A DNA stretch of 64,000 nucleotides from Parablautia intestinalis (lineage in GTDB: Bacteria > Bacillota > Clostridia > Lachnospirales > Lachnospiraceae): positions 1 to 64,000 of the forward strand of contig RAYQ01000011.1 of NCBI GenBank assembly GCA_003612395.1, given 5' to 3'. The stretch's first letter is position 1, and every line of letters begins with the position of its first letter. The position numbers were made by a program, and so were the translations under genes. This document shows positions 44,916-52,239 of the stretch, piece after piece. Below the pieces are notes generated by a model, which had not been told where the DNA came from, searched no databases, and was given only the letters and a program-made list of their open reading frames with translations.

Positions 44916-45620
44916 ATGGAGGAACAGATTTTACGATTGCAGAATTATATTAATGGCAGCCGTTACACGGTTGCTATTACCGGTGCAGGGATTTCCATGG
45001 CAGCGGGGATTATGGATTTTGCACATATGAATTTTCCTTTAGTCCTGCAGATGAGTTCTTCGGCGGTGCTGAAAAGTGCGCCGAATCATTATTACAATAC
45101 GGCAAGGAAAGCCTTTTTGGATGCAATGTTTGAGAACGGTCCGAGTGTTGCCCACAAGAAACTGGCAGAATATGAAAGGCATGGTCTGCTGCAAGGCATT
45201 ATTACTACGAATATTGACTGTCTGCATACGCTGGCAGGTTCCAGAAATGTGGCGGAAATTCAAGGAAGCTTTGGATTTAATAAGTGTCTGAAATGCGGGC
45301 AGGAGTACAATGATGTGCAGATTTGGAATCAGGGTAAAGCTCCTCGCTGTGAGAAATGCGGAGGCGTGATCGGGGCATTTCCGGTTTATAAGCATATCGG
45401 ACTGGTGGAGGATGAAGTGCGTAAAGCAAGGAGTTTTGCGGCACAGGCGGAGCTTGTTATCATTATCGGCGCACAGGGCAGCTATGGTGGGGTTTACTAT
45501 CCTTATATCCGTTCGGGCGCGAGAGTGGTGCAGATTAACCCGAAAGCCACACAGTTTGATGATGTGGCGGTATTGAATATTCGGAAAGGGGCGGATGAAG
45601 TTTTTTGTATGTTGTCATAG
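44916..45620 (+). CDS. Sir2-like NAD-binding protein with altered catalytic motif
   Basis: Protein of about 234 residues with the Sir2 NAD-binding start VAITGAGISMAAGIMDFAHM, the motif ITTNIDCLHTLAGS (usually TQNID), a zinc ribbon with CLKCG and CEKCG, and VIIIGAQGS. The canonical LHG that carries the catalytic histidine reads IQG here, and the IPDFR segment reads IMDFA. It may therefore bind NAD or an NAD derivative without standard deacylation. Start ATG at 44916, 1 bp after the exporter stop; a longer start at 44874 with a good ribosome binding site inside the exporter gene is possible. Confidence 0.82.
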   Translation: MEEQILRLQNYINGSRYTVAITGAGISMAAGIMDFAHMNFPLVLQMSSSAVLKSAPNHYYNTARKAFLDAMFENGPSVAHKKLAEYERHGLLQGIITTNIDCLHTLAGSRNVAEIQGSFGFNKCLKCGQEYNDVQIWNQGKAPRCEKCGGVIGAFPVYKHIGLVEDEVRKARSFAAQAELVIIIGAQGSYGGVYYPYIRSGARVVQINPKATQFDDVAVLNIRKGADEVFCMLS

Positions 45621-45662
45621 CTGGAAAATGTTAAATATAAGGAGCGTGATATCATCGAAAGA

Positions 45663-45785
45663 GTGATTATAATTGAGTACAGCGGAAAAAACTCACATAT
45701 TATGGATGAGATACTGGAAAAACTGAAAAATCACCCAGATTTTAGTTTTTTATGGTCAGATGAAAGTTCATATTTTGTGAGTTGA
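45663..45785 (+). CDS. Possible small protein of about 40 residues
   Basis: The frame reads VIIIEYSGKNSHIMDEILEK then LKNHPDFSFLWSDESSYFVS. It follows AAGGAGCGTGATATC but the spacing to the GTG is long and no ATG is available, so a truncated 5' end is possible. The composition is protein-like (alternating hydrophobic strand, helix, strand). No family recognised. Confidence 0.35.
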   Translation: MIIIEYSGKNSHIMDEILEKLKNHPDFSFLWSDESSYFVS

Positions 45786-45838
45786 TATTGTTCGTTCAAA
45801 CGGATATAATAAAGACAGTACAATTTAGGAGGACAGAA

Positions 45839-46033
45839 ATGTTTGAGTATATGACGGCACAGGAAGCATCAGAGCGTTGGGATATATCGGTACGGCGGGT
45901 GCAAAGACTTTGTAAAGAAAGGCGGATCGAGGGTGTTATAAACATTAACCGTGTATGGCTTATTCCTAAAACAGCGAAGAAACCTGCAGATGGCAGATAT
46001 AAAGAAAACAAAAAACATGATGGAGTTGATTGA
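45839..46033 (+). CDS. Small excisionase/MerR-like HTH protein
   Basis: Protein of 64 residues: MTAQEASERWDISVRRVQRL then CKERRIEGVININRVWLIPK, a helix-turn-helix typical of excisionase-like small DNA-binding proteins found in clostridial mobile regions, then a basic tail. The ATG at 45839 follows TTAGGAGGACAGAA. The stop is 2 bp before the next gene, so it is co-transcribed with the response regulator at 46036. Confidence 0.82.
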   Translation: MFEYMTAQEASERWDISVRRVQRLCKERRIEGVININRVWLIPKTAKKPADGRYKENKKHDGVD

Positions 46034-46035
46034 CT

Positions 46036-46701
46036 ATGAAAAGAATTTTAATTATTGATGACGACATACATATTGGAAATGTGCTTGAAGAAACGCTTTC
46101 CAAAGAGGGATATCAAATCTTCCGTGCTTATTCTGGAACAGAGGCATTATTCATTTTATCAAAGTCAAAGCCAGACCTTGTATTATTAGACTTAATGCTG
46201 CCGGGATTGAATGGAGAAGATGTACTTCCTCAAATAAAGGGAATCCCTATTATTGTGGTGAGTGCCAAAGTTGATATTGATAATAAAGTTGATGTGCTGC
46301 TTGGCGGTGCGGTTGATTATGTGACGAAGCCGTTTAACATGAGGGAGCTTTTAGCCAGAATTTCCGTACATCTCAGAAATTCGGAAAGTATGCTTGTTTC
46401 TTCAGAACTGACATTTGCAGATATTGTACTCAATACCAATACCCATATTGCCAAAATCGGTAATACGGAAATAAAATTGACAAGGACAGAATATGCCATT
46501 TTAAAACTGCTTATGCAAAATCCCACGCAGGTTGTTACAAAATCACTGTTGTTAGACCGTATCAGCACAGACACACCAGATTGTACGGAAAGTTCTCTGA
46601 AAATGCATATTAGCAATTTGAGGAAAAAACTTCGAGAGGTAAATAACAAAGATTATATTGAAGCGGTCTGGGGAATTGGCTTTAAAATGAGGGCAGAATA
46701 A
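46036..46701 (+). CDS. OmpR-family response regulator
   Basis: Protein of 221 residues. Receiver with D8-D9-D10, phosphoacceptor D52 (LVLLDLMLP) and KPF near residue 95. Winged helix with LTRTEYAILKLLMQNPTQVV, ending in AVWGIGFKMRAE. The ATG at 46036 was chosen over an upstream TTG. It stands apart from its kinase, which lies at 48535 after the ABC genes. TCTTTAC repeats directly after its stop are its probable target. Confidence 0.9.
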   Translation: MKRILIIDDDIHIGNVLEETLSKEGYQIFRAYSGTEALFILSKSKPDLVLLDLMLPGLNGEDVLPQIKGIPIIVVSAKVDIDNKVDVLLGGAVDYVTKPFNMRELLARISVHLRNSESMLVSSELTFADIVLNTNTHIAKIGNTEIKLTRTEYAILKLLMQNPTQVVTKSLLLDRISTDTPDCTESSLKMHISNLRKKLREVNNKDYIEAVWGIGFKMRAE

Positions 46702-46702
46702 A

Positions 46703-46760
46703 TCTTTACGATTTCTTTACTGTTCTCTTTACTATTTTCTTTACCAATTACAGATATAAT
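46703..46760 (+). promoter_or_regulatory. Four TCTTTAC direct repeats and -10 box
   Basis: TCTTTAC occurs at 46703, 46714, 46726 and 46738 (steps of 11, 12 and 12 bp). TATAAT at 46755-46760 follows at 15 nt from the last TTTAC. This is the promoter of the ABC-kinase genes starting at 46793 and the likely binding site of the response regulator encoded just upstream. Confidence 0.7.
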
Positions 46761-46792
46761 GCCAGTACACTAAACAAGGAGGTTATGCTTTT

Positions 46793-47707
46793 ATGGATTA
46801 TGTTCTTAAAACAAATGCTTTGTGTAAAAAATACAAAGATTACAAAGCATTAAACGGACTGTCTATGAATGTTCCCAAAGGAGCAATTTATGGCTTTGTA
46901 GGGAAAAATGGTGCTGGCAAGACAACACTTATCCGTCTGATTTGCGGCTTGCAAGAGCCTACATCCGGCGAATACACGCTATATGGGACAAAAAGCACAG
47001 ATAAGGAGATTTTAAAAGCACGCAGACGGATGGGGGCTGTTGTGGAAACGCCCTCGATTTATCTTGATATGACAGCTGAGGACAATTTGAAACAGCAGTA
47101 TCGTGTTCTGGGACTTCCATCTTACGATGGATTGGCGGATATTTTAAAACTGGTTCGATTGGAGAATACAGGAAAGAAGAAAGCCAAAAATTTCTCTCTT
47201 GGTATGCGGCAACGATTGGGTATTGCTATCGCATTAGTCGGTGACCCTGATTTTTTGGTTTTGGACGAGCCTGTCAATGGTCTTGACCCACAGGGAATTA
47301 TCGAAATGAGGGAGTTAATCTTAAAACTCAATCGGGAACAGCAGATTACTGTATTGATTTCCAGTCATATCCTTGACGAATTATCCAGACTTGCAACGCA
47401 TTATGGATTTATTGATAAAGGGCAGATTGTAAAAGAAATCAGTGCCAAAGAGCTGGATACCGCCTGCCGCAAGTGTATTCGTCTTGAAGTGACGAATACC
47501 CAAACACTCTCTCGTGTGTTAGACGGAATGAATGTTGAATACATCATTGTTTCTGACAAAGCGGCTGATGTGTATGCCAGAATCAATGTTTCCAAATTAA
47601 CACTCGCTTTAGCAAAAGAAAATTGTGAAGTGATTTCCATGAAGGAGCGGGATGAAAGTTTGGAAAGCTATTATGTCGGTTTGGTAGGAGGGAAAGAGAA
47701 TGACTAA
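46793..47707 (+). CDS. ABC transporter ATP-binding protein, lantibiotic-immunity type
   Basis: Protein of 304 residues with Walker A GKNGAGKTT, signature FSLGMRQRLGIAIAL, Walker B FLVLDEPVNGLDPQG and H loop SSHILDELS, plus a C-terminal extension of about 85 residues. The class is that of BcrA/NukF-like ATPases serving ABC-2 permeases. Start after AAGGAGGTTATGCTTTT. It overlaps the permease gene by 8 bp. Confidence 0.9.
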   Translation: MDYVLKTNALCKKYKDYKALNGLSMNVPKGAIYGFVGKNGAGKTTLIRLICGLQEPTSGEYTLYGTKSTDKEILKARRRMGAVVETPSIYLDMTAEDNLKQQYRVLGLPSYDGLADILKLVRLENTGKKKAKNFSLGMRQRLGIAIALVGDPDFLVLDEPVNGLDPQGIIEMRELILKLNREQQITVLISSHILDELSRLATHYGFIDKGQIVKEISAKELDTACRKCIRLEVTNTQTLSRVLDGMNVEYIIVSDKAADVYARINVSKLTLALAKENCEVISMKERDESLESYYVGLVGGKEND

Positions 47708-48524
47708 AGTATTATCCGCAAATTTTATGCGGTTGAAAAAGGACAAAGTTTTTTGGATTGGCTTAGTTTTTATGTTTGCAGCGGGCATATTTTTCCCTGT
47801 CATGCGATACATGGATATGAAACAGACAGGCACAATCAATCCGATAGATAATGCATTTTTGGGATGTGTCTTGTTTATTGGCATTATAATGGCGGTATTT
47901 TGCAGCCTATTTATTGGTACAGAATACAGCGATGGTACTATCCGAAACAAAGTAATCGTTGGGCAAAATCGAAACTCAATTTATTTGGCAAATTTTGTTA
48001 CTTGTGTGGTTGTGAGCCTTATTATGTGTATCGCATTCTTTGTTCCTTATCTTTGTATAGGTATTCCTCTGCTTGGCTTTTTTATTATGACTACAAAAAT
48101 AGTTATATTATTTATATTGACAGCATTTCTGCTTGCTATTGCATTTTCGTCTATTTATACCTTGATTTCGATGTTAAATCATAGCAAGGCGATAACTGCT
48201 GTTATATGTATTCTTTTAGCCTTTTTGCTCCTATTTGTGGGAGGACAATTAAATAAAATGTTAAATGAACCTGAAATGAATATGAGTGTGGTTATGAGTG
48301 AAAACGGACAAGAATATAAAGAAATACCAAATCCGCATTATTTGAATGAGGGAGAACGGAAAACAGTTCAGTTTGTTTACGATTTTATTCCCGGAGGACA
48401 GGTAATTCAATGTATGTCATTGGAAGCTACAAATCTGCCGTTGTTACCTCTCTATTCGTTTATCATTATTTTATTAACCACAGGTATAGGTTTACTTTGT
48501 TTTAAGAAAAAAGATTTAAAATAA
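47700..48524 (+). CDS. ABC-2 type permease
   Basis: Protein of 274 residues with six helices, a conserved N-terminal segment (LSANFMRLKKDKVFWIGLVF) and the ABC-2 loop FIGTEYSDGTIRNKVIVGQN. A hydrophilic part (about 185-225) lies outside before the last helix. Start overlaps the ATPase gene. Likely exports or expels a peptide or drug as the effector of the local two-component system. Confidence 0.88.
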   Translation: MTKVLSANFMRLKKDKVFWIGLVFMFAAGIFFPVMRYMDMKQTGTINPIDNAFLGCVLFIGIIMAVFCSLFIGTEYSDGTIRNKVIVGQNRNSIYLANFVTCVVVSLIMCIAFFVPYLCIGIPLLGFFIMTTKIVILFILTAFLLAIAFSSIYTLISMLNHSKAITAVICILLAFLLLFVGGQLNKMLNEPEMNMSVVMSENGQEYKEIPNPHYLNEGERKTVQFVYDFIPGGQVIQCMSLEATNLPLLPLYSFIIILLTTGIGLLCFKKKDLK

Positions 48525-48534
48525 GGAGTATGTT

Positions 48535-49434
48535 ATGGAAATATGGTTATGGGTATCTATCGGCATTTTGATTGTAATTATCATTGCCTTATTAGTAAAA
48601 ATACATATTTTACAAAAGTCAGTAAAGGAAATTGAAATTGCCGTTGTCGATAGGCTCGTAACCGATACGAATGTTTTGATTGATATTTCCAGCAGCGATA
48701 AGAATGTGTGTCGTTTGGCGAATACTGTCAACGGACAGCTTCGCAAACTCCGTACGGAACGGCGCCGATTTCAGCAAGGCGATTTGGAGTTAAAAAATGC
48801 AGTTACAAATATTTCACATGATTTACGGACACCGCTTACTGCTATCTGAAGTTACTTGGAATTGTTAGAGCAGGAAGAAAAGTCTGCAACTGTAAATAGG
48901 TATATCGAAATTATTAAAGACCGTGTGGATATTTTGAAACAGCTCTCAGAGGAACTTTTTAAGTACTCTGTTATCATTTCAACAAAAAACAATATAACCA
49001 AGGAACAGGTAATTATCAATACGGTATTGGAAGAAAGTATTGCAGCATTTTATACGGTTTTAACCGAACGAAATATCGTGCCAGAGATACAAATATCTGA
49101 AACAAAAGTAGTGCGAATGCTTGACCGTTCTGCATTATCCCGTGTGTTTTCCAATCTGATAAGCAATGTTATAAAATACAGTGATGGAGATTTGAAGATT
49201 GTTCTGTCAGAGAATGGGGAGATTGCCTTTTCTAATATGGCTTCTGGATTAGACGAGATACAAGTGGGAAGATTGTTTGACCGTTTTTATACTGTAGAAG
49301 CTGCCAGAAAATCAACAGGTTTAGGATTGACAATTTCTGAAACACTTGTTGAACAAATGAAAGGAACTATATCCGCAACATACGAAAACAACAGATTAAG
49401 CATTCATATCTTTTTCCCGGATATTAAAGAATGA
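48535..49434 (+). pseudogene. Sensor histidine kinase interrupted by a TGA codon
   Basis: First part (48535-48849, 104 residues): one N-terminal helix, linker and the phosphoacceptor region TNISHDLRTPLTAI ending at TGA (48847-48849). Second part (48850 onward): SYLELLEQEEKSATVNRYIE, then N box (LISNVIKYSD), F box (FDRFYTVE) and G2 (STGLGLTISETL). Everything else is in frame, so a single codon separates it from an intact gene of about 299 residues with only one clear helix. Related kinases have cysteine (AICGY) at the stop position. Either a recent nonsense mutation or an unusual recoding. Confidence 0.85.
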
Positions 49435-49446
49435 AAGGATTGACCT

Positions 49447-49614
49447 ATGCAAGATGCAGAATGGATACGCTGTCCTGTTTGTGGCAACAAAACTCGTGGC
49501 AGAATTAGAGAAGATACCGTTTTGAAAAACTATCCTCTCTACTGTCCGAAATGCAAGAGCAAAGGAGATGAAGGGCATGGCGAAAAATCAAAAATTTTAC
49601 ACTCCGGAATTTAA
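49447..49614 (+). pseudogene. Cysteine-rich KTR-like protein, 3' end replaced by IS3
   Basis: Starts with MQDAEWIRCPVCGNKTRGRI and NYPLYCPKCKS, the two CxxC pairs of the cysteine-rich KTR family (small zinc-ribbon-like proteins). After KCKS the normal C-terminus is lost: the frame runs into the IS3 orfA region and stops after 55 residues. The two zinc-binding pairs are intact, so a small product may still fold. Confidence 0.7.
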
Positions 49615-50160
49615 ACAGCAGATCGCAGATCTGTATAATGCCGGAGGAACTTCGTATCCACAACCGGAACGTGAATATGGCGTAAACCGGAGTACGATTA
49701 GCGGCCGGGTAAAGCAGCTTTCCCCTGTCAAGGTATCACAGGAGGAAACGGCCACCCTCAGGGAACACCCTGCAGCATCAAGCGGGTCCAAAGGCATATG
49801 GCAGAGCAGGGACTGCGCTCTGTGGTAGTAAAGAAGTACAGCCGCCATGCCAGTCACGGCAGTATACCGGATGATAAAGTGAATATCCTGAAACGTGATT
49901 TTGGAACAGAAACCATCAACCCAAAATGGTGCACAGATATTACCTGCATCCATGTGCAGAAAGAAGGATGGACTTATCTGGCGTCTGACATGGATTTGTG
50001 CAGCTGTAAAATCACCGGCTATGCCTATGGCACATCCATGACAGCAGAACCAGCAGTGAAAGCGGTAGAGAATGACTGCATGGAATCCTTCCATTCTGTA
50101 CTGAAATAGGAAGAAATATATCTTCATACGACTTCTTTTGTCCAAAGTATTGACATAGAT
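49577..50160 (+). mobile_element. IS3-family element remnant, copy B (orfA and deleted orfB)
   Basis: OrfA begins MAKNQKFYTPEFKQQIADLY with an HTH (YGVNRSTISGRVKQL) and breaks near 49765. OrfB follows in another frame from RHMAEQGLRSVVVKKYSRHA to ITGYAYGTSMTAEPAVKAVE and, after an internal deletion, MESFHSVLK with a TAG. The right 289 bp equal copy A (22828-23116). Inactive, non-autonomous at best. Confidence 0.82.
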
Positions 50161-50177
50161 TCTTCTGTATATCAAAT

Positions 50178-50219
50178 AAAAAGCGATATGGATGCTTTCC
50201 AGTATCTATATCGCTTTTT
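50178..50219. terminator. Bidirectional rho-independent terminator
   Basis: AAAAAGCGATAT and ATATCGCTTTTT form a stem with A- and T-tracts on both sides, between the IS3 remnant and the end of the LysR gene, whose transcript it should terminate. Confidence 0.8.
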
Positions 50220-50229
50220 GCTGTGAAAG

Positions 50230-51108
50230 TTAATGGTAAGATGTATTCGTAACGATAGCAATAAAATTTTTCAGCAAAGGATTTTGTGAACTTTTTTTAT
50301 AAAAAAGACCATAGGATAATGGTTTGCTGTTTTTTAGAGGGACTGAACAGATATCCGAATTTACAAAATTCATCCGTGGAAGTACAGAACAGCCATACCC
50401 TGCCCTGACAAGAGTAAGAAGCACCTGCAGGTTTTCACATACATAAGTGGATTCAGGCAGGATATGCTGTGAAATCTGGTTCTGCATTTCTGCGACTTTG
50501 GCAGGAATTGCATAGGAATTGCAGACAACAATATTCTCCAGATACAATTCCTCTCTTGCAAGCTCAGATTTGGCCGCATAAGGATGTGCGGCGGGAACAA
50601 TACAGCACAGTGGTATCCGGAATAATTCTTTGTAGACCGTATCGTTCTTTACAGGGATATCATCTTGGAATCCAAACAGCAGATCCAGTTCTTCCTGGTA
50701 GAAGAGATTTAAAATGGACCTGTGGGGAATCACTTTCAAAAAGGGATATAGTTCAGGTATCTGTTCCCTACAGGATTTCAGTATCTTACAGAGCAGGTCC
50801 AGATTAGCCTCACTCTGGCAGCCTATCGTTAAGACCTGTAAGTTCGTGCTTTGATGGCGCTGTAGCTTCTGTTCGGCAATTTTTAATCTGCCCATAACAT
50901 TTTTTGCATCTTCCAGAAAGCTGATTCCAGCAGGGGTAAGGGTAACTGTCCTGGTGGTGCGGTGAAGAAGTTTTGTCCCCAGTTCATCTTCCAGCGAATG
51001 AATCTGCCGGGAAACGGCAGACTGGGTAATCTTTAAAATTTCAGCGGCTCTTGCAAAGTTCAGGTTTTCGGCAACCTGGATAAAGCTCTTTAACTGGTCT
51101 GTATTCAT
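50230..51108 (-). CDS. LysR-family transcriptional regulator
   Basis: Protein of 292 residues with the LysR winged HTH (NTDQLKSFIQVAENLNFARA then AAEILKITQSAVSRQIHSLE) and a substrate-binding-like effector domain (LDLLFGFQDDIPVKND, LCCIVPAAHPYAAKS, VRAGYGCSVLPRM). The ATG at 51108 follows AGAGGTGACCCCC; a GTG nine bases upstream is less likely. LysR proteins usually control a divergent gene; here the divergent neighbour is the CIRCE-groES unit, which makes an adjacent target doubtful. Confidence 0.9.
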   Translation of the reverse strand: MNTDQLKSFIQVAENLNFARAAEILKITQSAVSRQIHSLEDELGTKLLHRTTRTVTLTPAGISFLEDAKNVMGRLKIAEQKLQRHQSTNLQVLTIGCQSEANLDLLCKILKSCREQIPELYPFLKVIPHRSILNLFYQEELDLLFGFQDDIPVKNDTVYKELFRIPLCCIVPAAHPYAAKSELAREELYLENIVVCNSYAIPAKVAEMQNQISQHILPESTYVCENLQVLLTLVRAGYGCSVLPRMNFVNSDICSVPLKNSKPLSYGLFYKKSSQNPLLKNFIAIVTNTSYH

Positions 51109-51203
51109 GGGGGTCACCTCTATTATTGCGTTTTTGTCATTGACAATACCATATTTTCACTTCACTTTCAAGAGCTAGTGTGGTTTAATATGTATTGCAA
51201 ATA

Positions 51204-51230
51204 TTAGCACTCGAAAAGCATGAGTGCTAA
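51204..51230. promoter_or_regulatory. CIRCE operator (HrcA site)
   Basis: TTAGCACTC and GAGTGCTAA separated by 9 bp: a perfect CIRCE element, 27 bp before the groES start. HrcA represses here at normal temperature. Confidence 0.96.
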
Positions 51231-51257
51231 CAATAAATAGAAAGGCAGGTAACAGGC

Positions 51258-51542
51258 ATGAAATTAAAACCATTGGGCGACAAGGTTATTTTACGATATC
51301 AGGAAACAGAAGAAAAAACACGGTCAGGTCTTATCCTGCCGGACAGTGCAAAAGAGAAACCGCAGGAAGCGGTTGTTGTGGCAGTCGGGGACGGTACAGG
51401 CTGTGAAAGAAAGAATGTGCAGATGCAGGTCAAGGAGGGCGACAGGATAATTTTTCCTAAATATGCCGGAACAGAGGTAAAGGCTGAGGAAAAAGAATAT
51501 ACCATCGTTTCTCAAAAGGACATTATCGCAATTGTACAATAG
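51258..51542 (+). CDS. groES: Co-chaperonin GroES
   Basis: Protein of 94 residues of normal length: KLKPLGDKVILRYQETEEKT, the mobile loop with SGLILPDSAKEKP, and VGDGTG, VKEGDRIIFPKYAGTEVK. It caps the GroEL cage during protein folding in the cytoplasm. Start after AGAAAGGCAGGTAACAGGC. The CIRCE site upstream gives heat-shock control. The adjacent groEL is broken, so a functional groEL must be elsewhere in the genome, or this is a second groESL locus. Confidence 0.96.
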   Translation: MKLKPLGDKVILRYQETEEKTRSGLILPDSAKEKPQEAVVVAVGDGTGCERKNVQMQVKEGDRIIFPKYAGTEVKAEEKEYTIVSQKDIIAIVQ

Positions 51543-51588
51543 CCGGGAAAAGGCAGGCTGAAGTTTAAAGTAAAGAAGGAATTGAATC

Positions 51589-51821
51589 ATGGCAAAGGAA
51601 ATTAGTTTTGATATTGCAGCAAGGAAGAAAATGGAAGCAGGCGTAGATAAGCTGGCAGATACGGTAAAGATTACGCTTGGGCGAAAGGAAGAAATGTAGT
51701 GCTGGATAAATCCTATGACGCACCGTTAATTACCAATGACGGCGTGACGATTGCAAAGGAAATCGAACTGGATGACCGTTACGAAAACATGGGAGCGCAG
51801 CTTGTGAAAGGGGAGGCAATT
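51589..51821 (+). pseudogene. groEL: groEL N-terminal fragment with frameshift
   Basis: Reads [20 protein letters not shown] then [11 protein letters not shown]; one C is missing in the next codon (CTTGGGCGAAAG for an expected CTTGGGCCGAAAG), shifting the frame. The other frame continues [38 protein letters not shown] and then departs from GroEL at GEAI. Only about 75 of 540 codons remain. The ribosome binding site AAGAAGGAATTGAATC is normal. Confidence 0.92.
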
Positions 51822-52196
51822 ACAACACTGATTGTAAATAGTGAACTATGGATGGAAAACAGTGTGCTGGTGTCGTATCCGGACAGGGAGATTTATCAGA
51901 AGGATATAGAAGAGGAACTGAACATAAGAAGTGCATCTGTTTCTACGCTTTTGAAGAAAATGGAGGCACAGGACTTTATCCGCAGGGAGAAGGTTTCCTA
52001 TGATGACCGCTTGAAAAAGATACTGCCAACCAGCCATACGGTGGAAATGAAGGAGGAGGTTGAAAGGCATATTGCGCTGCTGGAAAAAAGACTGACGGCA
52101 GGAATTAAGGAAGAAGAACTAAGGATTTTTTCCGATGTGCTGAAAAAAATGCAGGAAAATATGGAATTGACGGAAAGGGGAAACAGGTGCGGATAG
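51822..52196 (+). pseudogene. MarR-family regulator, C-terminal part fused to groEL frame
   Basis: In frame with the groEL remnant the sequence becomes [40 protein letters not shown] and [20 protein letters not shown], a MarR winged helix with its wing, followed by a helical C-terminus. The N-terminal dimerisation helices are missing. A chimeric protein could be made from a GTG/ATG near 51699 but would hardly be functional. Located just before the MATE/ABC efflux operon, it was probably its repressor. Confidence 0.8.
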
Positions 52197-52239
52197 GTTT
52201 TGTGTGCTTTCATCATGTATTTTGAGTTAGGAGGTAAAT

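Noticed and set aside
48847-48849. Selenocysteine codon
   Set aside because: The base sequence after the TGA shows no obvious SECIS hairpin, and kinases of this type are not known selenoproteins; a nonsense mutation is simpler.
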